Source of the DNA: Taklimakanibacter albus
GTDB lineage: Bacteria > Pseudomonadota > Alphaproteobacteria > Rhizobiales > Aestuariivirgaceae
Reading direction: 5' to 3'
DNA: 64,000 nucleotides
NCBI RefSeq assembly: GCF_016595235.1
Contig: NZ_JAENHL010000007.1
Coordinates: 896,291 to 960,290, forward strand
The position numbers were made by a program, and so were the translations under genes. A model generated the notes under the pieces. The model was not told the origin of the DNA. It saw only the letters and a list, made by a program, of their open reading frames with translations, and did not search any database. Position 1 is the first letter of the stretch. Every line of letters starts with the position of its first letter. This document shows, in pieces, positions 8,249 through 15,672 of the stretch.

Positions 8249-8700
8249 TAGGCGGCTTTCTTGTTCTCGATCACCTTGGGCTCGTTCCTGCCCGTGATGG
8301 CGATGGTGCGCGGCTTCATGGCTTCCGGAATCTCACGCTTGAGAGCGATATGGAGGAGGCCATTGTCGAGCTCGGCGCCGACGACCTGTACAAAGTCGGC
8401 GAGCTGGAAGCGGCGCTCGAAAGCGCGCTGGGCGATGCCCTGATGCAGGAACTCGCTCTTGGTTTCGCTCTTCTCGGCCTTCTTGCCGGAGACGCTGAGC
8501 GTGTTCTGCTTCACTTCGATCGTGATGTCGTTCTGACCGAAACCGGCGACCGCCATGGTCACGCGATATTCGTCCTCGCTGACGCGCTCGATATTATAGG
8601 GCGGATAGGCCGGAACCTCGAAGCTCCCGGCATTGTCGAGAAGCTGGCCCAGGCGGTCAAAGCCGACAGTCGAACGATAAAGGGGGGAAAGGTCAAACAT
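8248..8700 (-). CDS. Hsp20 small heat-shock protein (IbpA-like)
   Basis: 150 residues, an ATP-independent chaperone that holds unfolding proteins. It begins MFDLSPLYRSTVGFDRLGQL, as IbpA/HspA-class proteins of rhizobia do. The alpha-crystallin domain spans about 33-125 (YNIERVSEDEYRVTMAVAGF ... ELDNGLLHIALKREIPE); the GLL-type 'NGLLHIAL' motif is its hallmark. The tail has the short 'KVIEN' region in place of a clear I-x-I motif. ATG at 8698-8700 is chosen because AAGGAGA precedes it; an upstream in-frame ATG would run through the leader. Regulation: an RpoH-type promoter at 8801-8828 and a ROSE-like leader. Confidence 0.95.
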   Translation of the reverse strand: MFDLSPLYRSTVGFDRLGQLLDNAGSFEVPAYPPYNIERVSEDEYRVTMAVAGFGQNDITIEVKQNTLSVSGKKAEKSETKSEFLHQGIAQRAFERRFQLADFVQVVGAELDNGLLHIALKREIPEAMKPRTIAITGRNEPKVIENKKAA

Positions 8701-8795
8701 GTGCACATTCTCCTTGAGCAAGGTGCAGTGGGGTGAGCCCGTCTTCATTGACCGGGCCGTTCAATTTGCGAACCCGCCGGGGCGGCGCTCGCATC
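8701..8795 (-). ncRNA. Putative ROSE-like RNA thermometer in hsp20 leader
   Basis: Between the predicted transcription start (about 8795) and the hsp20 ATG is a leader whose last part reads CUUGCUCAAGGAG before the start. UUGCU next to the Shine-Dalgarno is the signature of ROSE elements of rhizobial small heat-shock genes. UGCAC (8727-8723) pairs with GUGCA (8706-8702) right before the AUG, and CUU pairs with AAG of the ribosome site, so the site is masked in a hairpin that heat could open. Inferred from pattern; not folded by computer. Confidence 0.55.
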
Positions 8796-8800
8796 AACTC

Positions 8801-8828
8801 AAATAATTTCTGTCCGGGGATTTTCAAG
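8801..8828 (-). promoter_or_regulatory. RpoH (sigma-32) type promoter for hsp20
   Basis: Read leftwards: CTTG (8828-8825), 17 bases, ATTATTT (8807-8801). It matches the alphaproteobacterial heat-shock consensus CTTG-N17-CYTATNT at all but one position. Confidence 0.6.
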
Positions 8829-9001
8829 GGCGCGCGGGGGATTTGATTTTCCCTATATATTACAGCCGCTTAATTCAGAATCTTTGGCGCGAAAAATGAA
8901 TGACGAATGAACGGTCCCTTCGATCCCCATTCAGTTACAAAGCCGTAATCTCCTGCCCATCGATGGCGAGGCCATCACTGAAGAAGGTCAAGGAGACAAC
9001 A

Positions 9002-9370
9002 ATGTTTACGAAGTTTCTCGTTGCCGCTGCCGCTCTGACCGCTGCTGCCGTTGCCACGGCGCCGGCCCAGGCGAAGACCAATATCGATGTGAATGTCGGC
9101 TTGGGCTTTGGCGGCGGCTACGGTGGCGGTTATGGCTATGGCGACGGCTACTATGGCGGCGGCTACGGCTACTACCCGGTCTATGGCGGCGGCTATGGCG
9201 GCATCAGCTGCATGAAGGCCAGGAAGATCGTGCAGAACCACGGCTTCTACAAGGTCAAGGCCGTCGATTGCAGCGGCAAGCACATGCGCTTCAACGCGAA
9301 GCAGTCCGGCGACTGGTATCGCGTGAAGGTCAACCGTTGGGGCAACATCGTCGATGTCGACCCCCTCTAA
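9002..9370 (+). CDS. Secreted Gly/Tyr-rich protein, tandem paralogue 1
   Basis: 122 residues. Signal peptide 1-24 (TKFLVAAAALTAAAVATAPAQA, cleavage after AQA). Residues about 33-65 are a Gly/Tyr repeat tract (GGGYGGGYGYGDGYYGGGYG). The last 55 residues form the domain shared with the next three genes: I-S-C ... A-x-x-I-V ... G-F-x-x-V-x-x-V-D-C-S-G ... R-V-K-V-N-x-x-G-N-I-V-D-V. Its two cysteines, about 20 apart, could form a disulfide, and the ending resembles a PepSY strand pair. AAGGAG precedes the ATG. The next gene follows a terminator, so each copy may be its own unit. Function unknown. Confidence 0.85.
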   Translation: MFTKFLVAAAALTAAAVATAPAQAKTNIDVNVGLGFGGGYGGGYGYGDGYYGGGYGYYPVYGGGYGGISCMKARKIVQNHGFYKVKAVDCSGKHMRFNAKQSGDWYRVKVNRWGNIVDVDPL

Positions 9371-9391
9371 GAGTTCCCATAGGCTTTATGG

Positions 9392-9416
9392 AAAGAGCGC
9401 CCCCGGGCGCTCTTTT
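9392..9416 (+). terminator. Rho-independent terminator
   Basis: AAGAGCGCC/GGCGCTCTT arms followed by TTCGTTT, directly after tandem paralogue 1. Confidence 0.8.
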
Positions 9417-9510
9417 CGTTTGGGGAATGAACCCCGAGTGAATATCTCCTTGTGAGGATATTCAGGCGCATTCTGCGATGCTTGTGATCAACCGGACACA
9501 AGGAGCCATC

Positions 9511-9885
9511 ATGACGGTCAAGTTGCGCTACGCCCTTCCCTTTCTCGCTCTCGCTTTGCCGCTCGCAACGGCTCCCGCCAGCGCGCAGTCCGATCCGCCG
9601 AAGGACAAGCCGGGCTATGAATGGCCCTCGCATTACGACTTTTACGTCCCCTATGGCACCAAGGGCGGTGGCCCGGCCTATGCCAAGCCCGCCTATAAGG
9701 GCGTCAATCTGACCTTGAGCTGCCGTGAGGCTGTAGGCCTTCTCAAACTGAAGGGGTATGAGGACATCGAGGAGCTGAGTTGTTCGGGATCGTCCTATCG
9801 TTTCAGCGCCAAACGCGACGGCGGACGGCTTGAAATCGAGCTCGACCCGCGCACCGGCGATGTTCTCAAACGCCATCGGTTGTAG
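9511..9885 (+). CDS. Secreted protein, tandem paralogue 2
   Basis: 124 residues. Signal peptide about 1-25 (LRYALPFLALALPLATAPASA). The middle is Pro/Tyr-rich without the Gly tract of paralogue 1 (KPGYEWPSHYDFYVPYGTKG). The C-terminal domain is the most diverged of the four: L-S-C-R-E-A ... G-Y-E-D-I-E-E-L-S-C-S-G-S-S-Y-R-F-S-A-K. Both cysteines are kept, and 'RTGDVLKRHRL' replaces the usual G-x-I-x-D-V ending. ATG 9511 is favoured over an in-frame ATG at 9478 because AAGGAG precedes it and it restores the signal peptide. Confidence 0.8.
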   Translation: MTVKLRYALPFLALALPLATAPASAQSDPPKDKPGYEWPSHYDFYVPYGTKGGGPAYAKPAYKGVNLTLSCREAVGLLKLKGYEDIEELSCSGSSYRFSAKRDGGRLEIELDPRTGDVLKRHRL

Positions 9886-9923
9886 GTCGAAAGTCCGATA
9901 CGACTGTAATGGATCGCTTTTCC

Positions 9924-9947
9924 GGGGCCCCGACAAGGGGCCCCTTT
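9924..9947 (+). terminator. Rho-independent terminator
   Basis: GGGGCCCC, loop GACAA, GGGGCCCC, then TTTGCT. It follows tandem paralogue 2. Confidence 0.75.
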
Positions 9948-10067
9948 GCTATTACAGAGTGTTACAAACCACGGCGGAAAGGCGCCATGTCCGCCGCATT
10001 TTCTTCACGATCCTCACGCAACGTGCCCTCGTTGCACGAGAGGGTGCAGCTGAGGAGTACTGGGGTT

Positions 10068-10451
10068 ATGCTCAAGAAATTGATTACCGCCGGAGTGGTG
10101 TCTCTTGGCGTGATGGGATTCGGCGCGGCGGGTCAGGCCGTGGCCGGCACCGATATCGATATCGGAATTGGCGTTGGTGGCGGCGGCGGATATTACCAGC
10201 CTGGTCCGTCTTATGGTCGTGGCCGCATCAGTTGCCGCCAGGGTGCGCGGATTGCCGCCTCGGCGGGCTATCGCCGGGTGCGTCCGGTGGACTGCAGCGG
10301 CAGCGAGTATGTGTATCACGGCTTGCGTCGTGGCGATCTGTACCGCATTCAGATTCGCTCGCGCTCCGGCCAGATCAAGGATGTCGACCGGATCCGCAGA
10401 GGCGGCGGCGGCTGGGGCGGCGGTTACGATGACGACTACGACGACTATTGA
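10068..10451 (+). CDS. Secreted protein, tandem paralogue 3
   Basis: 127 residues. Signal peptide about 1-26 (LKKLITAGVVSLGVMGFGAA ... AVAG), a short Gly-rich spacer, then the shared domain: I-S-C-R-Q-G-A-R-I ... G-Y-R-R-V-R-P-V-D-C-S-G-S-E-Y ... R-I-Q-I ... G-Q-I-K-D-V-D-R-I. A Gly/Trp tract and an acidic Asp/Tyr tail (YDDDYDDY) follow the domain; in the other paralogues the low-complexity part lies before it. ATG 10068 has GAGG about 14 bases upstream; the longer in-frame start at 9909 lies inside the preceding terminator and is rejected. Confidence 0.8.
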   Translation: MLKKLITAGVVSLGVMGFGAAGQAVAGTDIDIGIGVGGGGGYYQPGPSYGRGRISCRQGARIAASAGYRRVRPVDCSGSEYVYHGLRRGDLYRIQIRSRSGQIKDVDRIRRGGGGWGGGYDDDYDDY

Positions 10452-10464
10452 GAGTGAGATCCAT

Positions 10465-10486
10465 GGGGGAGCGCAAACGCTCCCCC
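10465..10486 (+). terminator. Hairpin terminator
   Basis: GGGGGAGCG/CGCTCCCCC arms with loop CAAA, 13 bp after paralogue 3. There is no T-run, so termination may be partial. Confidence 0.55.
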
Positions 10487-10510
10487 TCCGACAAAAGAAG
10501 GTTTGAGATC

Positions 10511-11047
10511 ATGCTGACCAAGCTTGGACTTGTAGCGACTGCCCTGGTGTGCGGGACGATCGCTTTCGCGGGCGCCGCGGATGCCGGATCGAAGCTGAAG
10601 TTCAGATATTACACCCAAGATCCGGACTATGATTACTACTACGGCCCCGAATACATTCCGGAGCCGCGCTACTATCGCTACTTCCGTCGCGATCGTCCCG
10701 CTTATCTCTATGAAGATCAGGATGATTACGACGATTACGCTTACGAGCCGGACTATTACGAGCCCGAATATATCCCGCCGCGCAAGCGCAAGGTCTATGC
10801 GAAGCCGCAGTTCCAGGAACGGCCGCAGACCCCGCGCAAGCAGCAGCAGGCCACCAGGAAGAAGCCGACCTCGATCACCTGCGCCAAGGCCGGCGAGATC
10901 GTTTCCGGCTATGGCTTCAAGAGTGTCAAGCAGGTGACCTGCAAAGGCCAGGTCTACGCCTTCAACGCGACGCGCGACGGCAAGCCCTTCTCCGTCAAGC
11001 TCAACTCGTCCTCTGGCCAGTTGACCGACGTCAAGCTGCTCAAATAG
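10511..11047 (+). CDS. Secreted Tyr/Asp-rich protein, tandem paralogue 4
   Basis: 178 residues, the longest of the group. Signal peptide about 1-25 (LTKLGLVATALVCGTIAFAG ... ADA). Residues about 28-90 are packed with Tyr, Asp, Glu and Pro, then comes a basic Gln/Lys/Arg linker (PRKQQQATRKK). The shared domain closes the protein: I-T-C-A-K-A-G-E-I-V ... G-F-K-S-V-K-Q-V-T-C-K-G-Q-V-Y-A-F-N-A ... G-Q-L-T-D-V-K-L-L. AGAAGG lies upstream of the ATG. A cell-surface or periplasmic structural role is possible from composition only. Confidence 0.8.
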   Translation: MLTKLGLVATALVCGTIAFAGAADAGSKLKFRYYTQDPDYDYYYGPEYIPEPRYYRYFRRDRPAYLYEDQDDYDDYAYEPDYYEPEYIPPRKRKVYAKPQFQERPQTPRKQQQATRKKPTSITCAKAGEIVSGYGFKSVKQVTCKGQVYAFNATRDGKPFSVKLNSSSGQLTDVKLLK

Positions 11048-11124
11048 CTTCACCGGCAAGGCGGGAAACAGGGTGAAACTCTGTTTCTTGCCGGCCGGAC
11101 CGGCCTCCTGTAAGCGCTAGGCCC

Positions 11125-12075
11125 GTGGATCTGCACCCGCCCTTGATTCCGCTGACTCCCCTGCCCGGCAATGGCTTGCCGGAAGGCCTCGTCGCCACAT
11201 TGGTGACGGCCAAGGACGGGCGCAAGCTGCGCGCCGCCTATGCGGTTCCCAATTCGCCGAAGGGCACGGTCGTCCTGGTCTGCGGCCGCGGCGATTTCAT
11301 CGAGCGCTGGTTCGAGACGATCGCCGACTTCGTCCGCCGCGGCTTCGCCGTCGCCACCTTCGATTTCCGTGGCCAGGGCGGATCGGAGCGCGCCTATGAG
11401 GACCGTTATCGCGATGGCCTCAAGACCTTCTCCGAATATGACGACGATTTCACCTCCTTCATGATGCAGGTCGTCCTGCCGGATTGCCCGCCGCCCTTCT
11501 ACGCGATCGGGCATTCGACCGGCGGCCTCGTCCTGCTGCGCGCGCTGACGAAGCGTACCTGGTTCGAGCGCGCCGTGCTGTCGGCGCCGCTGATCGGCGT
11601 CGATACGGGATTCTGGCCGCTGTCGGTCGTGCGTCTCCTGTGCGCGGTGGCGCCCAAGGTCGGACTTGGCCGGCTGTTCCTGCCGGGCCAGAGCAAGCTG
11701 CCGATCGCGCCGCAGAATTTTCCCGGCAACAACCTGACCAGCGACCAGCGCCGCTTCCATCAGGCGACCACCACTCTGGCGCAGCAGCCTGATCTCGGCG
11801 TCGGCGGGCCGACCTTCTCCTGGCTCAACGCCGCGCTGCATGCGCTGCGCCAGATGAATGCGTTCGGCAAGTCCATGGTGTTTCGCTCGCCGATCCTCAT
11901 CGTGGCGGCAGGACGCGACCGCATCGTCGACAATGAAGCGACGCGGCGCTTCTGCGCGGCGGCCACCGGCGTGTCGCTCGCCGTCATTCCCGAGGCGCGC
12001 CACGAGATCCTGTTCGAGCGCGACAGCATCCGCGAGCAGTTCTTCGCCGCTTTCGACGCCTTTACGCGGGCGTGA
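11125..12075 (+). CDS. Alpha/beta hydrolase (lysophospholipase-like)
   Basis: 316 residues from a GTG start. It follows the serine aminopeptidase S33 / PldB lysophospholipase pattern: 'VVLVCGRGDFIERW' oxyanion region at about 48-62, 'FDFRGQGGSER' after the second strand, nucleophile elbow G-H-S-T-G at about 130-134, acid Asp in 'VAAGRDRIVD', and His in 'EARHEILFE'. The set gives a complete Ser-Asp-His triad. Substrate unknown; lysophospholipids or monoacylglycerols are typical. The 3' end overlaps the convergent phosphatase gene by 14 bp. Confidence 0.85.
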   Translation: MDLHPPLIPLTPLPGNGLPEGLVATLVTAKDGRKLRAAYAVPNSPKGTVVLVCGRGDFIERWFETIADFVRRGFAVATFDFRGQGGSERAYEDRYRDGLKTFSEYDDDFTSFMMQVVLPDCPPPFYAIGHSTGGLVLLRALTKRTWFERAVLSAPLIGVDTGFWPLSVVRLLCAVAPKVGLGRLFLPGQSKLPIAPQNFPGNNLTSDQRRFHQATTTLAQQPDLGVGGPTFSWLNAALHALRQMNAFGKSMVFRSPILIVAAGRDRIVDNEATRRFCAAATGVSLAVIPEARHEILFERDSIREQFFAAFDAFTRA

Positions 12076-12856
12076 TGAGGGCCAGCGCCTCGTCGTGAAG
12101 GGCGGCCGAGCTGGCGGCGATCACATTGCCGCCCTGCGCCGGATCGCCCTTCTCCCAGGTGGTGACGATGCCGCCGGCGCCTTCGATGATCGGGATGAGC
12201 GGCGCGATGTCATAGGGCTCCATGCGCGCATCGAAAGCGACATCGGTCTGGCCGGCGGCCAGCACGCAGAAGAAATAGGCATCGCCGCCATAACGTGTGA
12301 GCCGCGCCGCCTGGGTCATCCGCCGCAGCACTTCCTTCTCGGCATCCGAGCGGTAGAGCTCGGGCGCGGTGGTGGTAAAGGTGGCCTGCGCCAGGGGCCG
12401 CGCGGGACGGGTGGCGAGCTTGCGCTCGGCCCCGCCGTGGCGCGACCAGGCGCCGTCGGGATTGCCGTAGAAGGTCTCGCCGACGAAAGGCTGGTTCATC
12501 ACCCCGACCTTGGGTTTGCCCTCGAAATTGAGGCCGATGAGCGTCGCCCAGGTCGGCATGCCGGAAATGAAGGCGCGGGTGCCGTCGACCGGATCGAGCA
12601 CCCAGGTCAGGCCCGACCGGCTGGGCTTCTTGCCATATTCCTCGCCATGGATGCCGTGATCGGGATAACGCGCCTCGATCATCGCCCGCATGATCCGCTC
12701 GCCGGCCCGGTCGCCTTCGGTGACCGGGTCCCAGACGGCGCCGGCCTTGACGTCGACTGGGATGTCCTTGCGGAAATGCGGCATGATCTCCTGGGCTGAC
12801 GCCTCGGCGAGGTCCAGCGCGAATCGAGTGAGTTCAGTCCAGTTCGGGGTGGGCAT
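12062..12856 (-). CDS. hisN: Inositol-monophosphatase family, HisN-type histidinol-phosphatase
   Basis: 264 residues. It has the metal-binding motifs of the IMPase superfamily: 'EEYG' (about 72-75), 'WVLDPVDGTRAFISGMPTW' (about 85-103, the DPxDGT box) and 'GGDAYFF ... EPYDIAPL' (about 190-225, the WD-type motif with YD). The phrase 'DGTRAFISG' in place of 'DGTxNF' is typical of the HisN branch, which removes phosphate from L-histidinol phosphate. Other IMPase family phosphatases are possible. A strong palindrome lies just upstream. Confidence 0.85.
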   Translation of the reverse strand: MPTPNWTELTRFALDLAEASAQEIMPHFRKDIPVDVKAGAVWDPVTEGDRAGERIMRAMIEARYPDHGIHGEEYGKKPSRSGLTWVLDPVDGTRAFISGMPTWATLIGLNFEGKPKVGVMNQPFVGETFYGNPDGAWSRHGGAERKLATRPARPLAQATFTTTAPELYRSDAEKEVLRRMTQAARLTRYGGDAYFFCVLAAGQTDVAFDARMEPYDIAPLIPIIEGAGGIVTTWEKGDPAQGGNVIAASSAALHDEALALITPA

Positions 12857-12877
12857 GGGGCAGCTTTCTGGCTCTGG

Positions 12878-12923
12878 ATCACGATGAATTTGGATCGGAT
12901 CGATCCAAATTCATGAACGTGAT
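12878..12923. repeat. Palindromic repeat near hisN start
   Basis: ATCACGATGAATTTGGATC, then GGATC, then GATCCAAATTCATGAACGTGAT split as arms: a near-perfect palindrome with a short centre. It adjoins repeat B, forming a mosaic like that at 8128-8248. Confidence 0.6.
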
Positions 12924-12937
12924 CGATTCTAATATTT

Positions 12938-12988
12938 TAGCGCGGGATTCTTGCGAAAACCGGGATCCACTTTTCGCATCCCGCGCTA
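12938..12988. repeat. Palindromic repeat B, complete copy
   Basis: Outer arms TAGCGCGGGA and TCCCGCGCTA with inner TTGCGAAAA/TTTTCGCA. The right arm recurs alone at 6342-6370. Confidence 0.6.
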
Positions 12989-13336
12989 GCGGAGGATTTT
13001 TTCTAGTTTGGCGTGAGGCGCCGGGAAATGAGGGATATCGCTTTTCCGATTCGATTCCCACAAAAGCAAAAACTCGACCACTTTTATGGAGTTTCTATTC
13101 AAAACCGGAGAAATCTTGCTGCATCGCAGCAGAGTTATCCAGGCTCGAGGCATGCACCGAGCGCATGCCCTTTATCGAAAGATGTATGGATGCCCTTCTA
13201 AAATTCAAATATTTTCGAATAAAAACAAAATGATAGACACAAATTATATGATCTGCGTTTTCTTAAAGTTGATCCGAATTATTCACTTCGATTGACTCTT
13301 TGACTTGAAATTTCGCTGCTGCACTGCCAAATAGGT
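12989..13336. other. AT-rich intergenic region before the small RNA
   Basis: No supported gene; frames here lack ribosome sites and protein-like sequence. The stretch is clearly richer in A and T than its surroundings. Its right end probably holds the small-RNA promoter: CTTGAA, 18 bases, CAAATA just before about 13335. Confidence 0.4.
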
Positions 13337-13433
13337 CTCGTGAGTGAGGACGACGTCCTCCCTCGCATGCCCTTCCTGGGCGTTTCCTCCCTAGACTTGG
13401 GCCGGTTCACGAAAGTGATACCGGCCTTTTTTC
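13337..13433 (+). ncRNA. Small RNA, suhB/mmgR (alpha-r8) like
   Basis: A compact transcript-like unit: a first hairpin GAGGAC/GTCCTC, the exposed pyrimidine stretches CCCTTCCTGGGCG and TTTCCTCCCT (possible anti-Shine-Dalgarno loops), then GACTTGGGCC and a strong terminator. This order matches my memory of the alphaproteobacterial suhB/mmgR RNA, a trans-acting small RNA. The exact 5' end is estimated. The identity rests on recalled sequence and needs a covariance-model check. Confidence 0.5.
13400..13432 (+). terminator. Strong terminator of the small RNA
   Basis: GGCCGGT-TCAC, loop GAAA, GTGA-T-ACCGGCC with one bulge, then TTTTTT. It abuts the end of the convergent amidohydrolase gene. Confidence 0.85.
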
Positions 13434-14324
13434 TTACTCGGCCGCCTCACGCCGGGGTTGCATGATATCGGGGAGGCTGGCGAGCAGACCGGCGAATATC
13501 CGGTGCAAGGTGAGCTTTACGGCGGCATAGCCGCGGTTACGCTCCAGGCTGCGCTCGTCGAGATAAAGGGCCCGGTTGATCTCGATCTGCAGCGCATGCC
13601 GGTGGTGATTGGGCGAGCCGTAATTCTGGGTGATGAAGCCACCGGAATAGGGCTTATTGCGCAAGACCCGGAGGCCCTGGCTGCGGATCAGCTCCTCGAG
13701 CGTCGAGACGATCTCATCGGCGCAGGCCACCCCGTGGCGATCACCCAGCACGATATCCACCCGCCCCGCCTGATGCGGCGTCACATGCGAGCAGGCGGTC
13801 GACGGCATGGAATGGCAGTCGATCAGCAGCGAATAGCCGAAGGCGTCCCGCGCCCGGTTGATCAGATCGGCCAAAGTGCGGTGATAGGGCCGGTAGATCG
13901 TTTCGATGCGCGCCAGTGCATCGATGAGCTTGAGGGGACCGCGATAGATCTCGTCGCCCTCGCTGACGATGCGCGGGATGGTGCCGAGCCCGCCGGCCAC
14001 GCGCATGGAGGAGCTGTTGGCGAAGCCCGGCAGCTCCTCGCGGAACATACGCGGGTCGAGCTCATAGGGCTCGCGATTCACGTCGAGAAAGGCGCGCGGG
14101 AAATGGGCATGCAGCAAGGGTGAGCCCAGATCGGCGACAAACGAGAAGAGCTCGTCGATATAACAGTCTTCCGATTTGCGCAGCGCATGCGGGTTGAGCC
14201 GCGAGGCGGCGAGGAATTCCGCCGGATAGACGCGACCGCTGTGCGGTGAGTTGAAGATCACCGGCCGTGTCCACTTACGGGGGGCGATGATGGCGAAGGC
14301 TTCCAACTCGGCGGGTTTGCCCAA
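13434..14324 (-). CDS. N-formylglutamate amidohydrolase family protein
   Basis: 296 residues of the N-formylglutamate amidohydrolase (FGase/HutG2) family, zinc-dependent enzymes that cleave N-formyl-L-glutamate. Visible family motifs: 'NSPHSGRVYP' at about 25-34, 'DCYIDEL' at about 53-59, 'DVNREPYELDPRMF' at about 80-93, 'LLIDCHSMPS' at about 166-175, and 'QIEINRALYLDE' at about 245-256. No other hut genes are nearby. Its position beside cpdR, divergent from it, is a conserved rhizobial arrangement, so a histidine-pathway role should not be assumed. Confidence 0.85.
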   Translation of the reverse strand: MGKPAELEAFAIIAPRKWTRPVIFNSPHSGRVYPAEFLAASRLNPHALRKSEDCYIDELFSFVADLGSPLLHAHFPRAFLDVNREPYELDPRMFREELPGFANSSSMRVAGGLGTIPRIVSEGDEIYRGPLKLIDALARIETIYRPYHRTLADLINRARDAFGYSLLIDCHSMPSTACSHVTPHQAGRVDIVLGDRHGVACADEIVSTLEELIRSQGLRVLRNKPYSGGFITQNYGSPNHHRHALQIEINRALYLDERSLERNRGYAAVKLTLHRIFAGLLASLPDIMQPRREAAE

Positions 14325-14480
14325 TTCGCGAAGCTCCCTGGTGGCTTATTCACGCCAAGTATCGCGGTCAAAAGCGCCGTTGTCCACAGGATAGACGCGC
14401 TTTATAGGACATTTACCTGTCCGGCCTAGTGTGCTGGACTATAACACCCGTCAGCTCAACGATGGCGAACGATCAGGGAT

Positions 14481-14843
14481 ATGATGGCCAAGATCATTTT
14501 GGCTGAGGATGACGAGGATATGCGGCGGTTTCTGGTGCGGGCGCTGGAGCGCGCCGGCCATGCCGTCGTGTCTTTCGGCGAGGGCGCCAGCGCCTTCGAG
14601 GAAATCAAGCAGAGCACGTACGACCTTCTCCTGACCGACATCGTCATGCCGGAAATGGACGGCATCGAGCTCGCCCGCCGGGCCGCCGAGCTCGATCCAA
14701 GCCTGAAGATCATGTTCATCACCGGCTTCGCCGCGGTGGCACTGCATCCCGATTCGCGCGCCCCCAAGGAAGCCAAGGTGCTGTCCAAGCCTTTCCACTT
14801 GCGCGAGCTGGTCGCCGAAGTCGACCGCATGATGGCGGCTTAG
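14481..14843 (+). CDS. cpdR: Single-domain response regulator CpdR
   Basis: 120 residues, a stand-alone receiver. Acidic pocket Asp10-Asp11 and Asp13 (AEDDED), phospho-acceptor Asp53 (LLLTDIVMP), switch Thr in 'MFITGFAAVAL' and Lys in 'VLSKPFHLREL'. The 'ITGFAAVAL' and 'KPFHLREL' signatures are those of CpdR, which when unphosphorylated primes ClpXP for cell-cycle proteolysis (CtrA pathway). Two adjacent ATGs (14481 and 14484) are possible starts. The neighbourhood (FGase, cpdR, tRNA-Val) supports the name. Confidence 0.93.
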   Translation: MMAKIILAEDDEDMRRFLVRALERAGHAVVSFGEGASAFEEIKQSTYDLLLTDIVMPEMDGIELARRAAELDPSLKIMFITGFAAVALHPDSRAPKEAKVLSKPFHLRELVAEVDRMMAA

Positions 14844-15061
14844 ACGCGCCACCAGGCCCGGCCATTGCAGGTCGCCTTCTCACTCAAGCCGACCGCTAGG
14901 GAAAGTCGGCTAAACCCTTGCCGAAGCCCGACAAATCGCAACACCCTGCCCGGTTATCTCGGGTCGGCGCAGGACCGCCAGCAAAACCGCGAACAGCCGG
15001 TCATAGGTCTTGCACTCAGGCCCGCTTCCCGATATACGCAGGCCGCTTCAAGCAATGGCGT

Positions 15062-15136
<75 letters not shown>

Positions 15137-15416
15137 TTTCTTCTTCAAAAATTTCAGATAGTTGCGAGCGGGCCATTTTGAGCAATACGCATCTCATCGC
15201 TCTCATGGGGCAGAGATGGGGCGGAAGCTCAGGAGGAAAACTCGAACGCGTCGGCAACCGCCGATAAATTCTCTAGTCTCTTTTTGCGGCAGTCCTTGTT
15301 CTCAAAGTGCGCACCATTGATGACGCAAAAGGAGTGCCGGAGCAGATCGGGAATGTCTCAGGCTTCTATCTCAACTTCGATGAGACTGGTCTGCTTCGGA
15401 AGGATCTCTACGACGA
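15137..15416. other. Region after tRNA-Val without a clear gene
   Basis: A GTG-started frame at 15307 reads V-R-T-I-D-D-A-K-G and looks protein-like for about 40 codons (GFYLNFDETGLLRKDLYDEW) before losing coding character. It may be a remnant or leader. No duplicated tRNA end was seen in the window. Confidence 0.35.
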
Positions 15417-15671
15417 ATGGATCAGATCCGGATTTTCCGGGAAATACGAGCCAAGGACGTGTCGGGCATCTATCGCGCGGTGGACTGGATCGAAAAGGGC
15501 AAGTGGAGCCAGGCTGAGGTCGCGAAGAAGCTTGGCATTACCCAGCCCCGGTCATCCGAGTTCATCAACAGCAAGGTGGATAAGTTCTCACTGGAAGCCC
15601 TCCTTGGCTTCCTCGACAAGATCGGCGCCGATGTTCACATCAAGGTGGACAAGGCGAAGAAAGCCGTCTGA
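15417..15671 (+). CDS. XRE-family (HigA-like) DNA-binding protein
   Basis: 84 residues. Central helix-turn-helix at about 28-50 (KWSQAEVAKKLGITQPRSSE), followed by 'SKVDKFSLEALLGFLDKIGADVHIKV', the hallmark of the HTH_37 / COG5606 antitoxin-type proteins. Such proteins usually pair with a HigB/RelE-type toxin encoded directly upstream. Here no intact toxin frame precedes it, only the possible remnant at 15307. It overlaps nothing and is followed after one base by the Cys-rich gene, suggesting one transcript. Orphan antitoxin-like regulator is the best description. Confidence 0.75.
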   Translation: MDQIRIFREIRAKDVSGIYRAVDWIEKGKWSQAEVAKKLGITQPRSSEFINSKVDKFSLEALLGFLDKIGADVHIKVDKAKKAV

Positions 15672-15672
15672 T

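Noticed and set aside
13434..14324. Naming the amidohydrolase hutG
   Set aside because: No histidine-utilisation genes are adjacent and the linkage to cpdR is a general rhizobial arrangement.
15307..15416. A HigB-type toxin upstream of the XRE gene
   Set aside because: The GTG-started frame shows no RelE/HigB motifs and loses coding character before the XRE start; at most a remnant.
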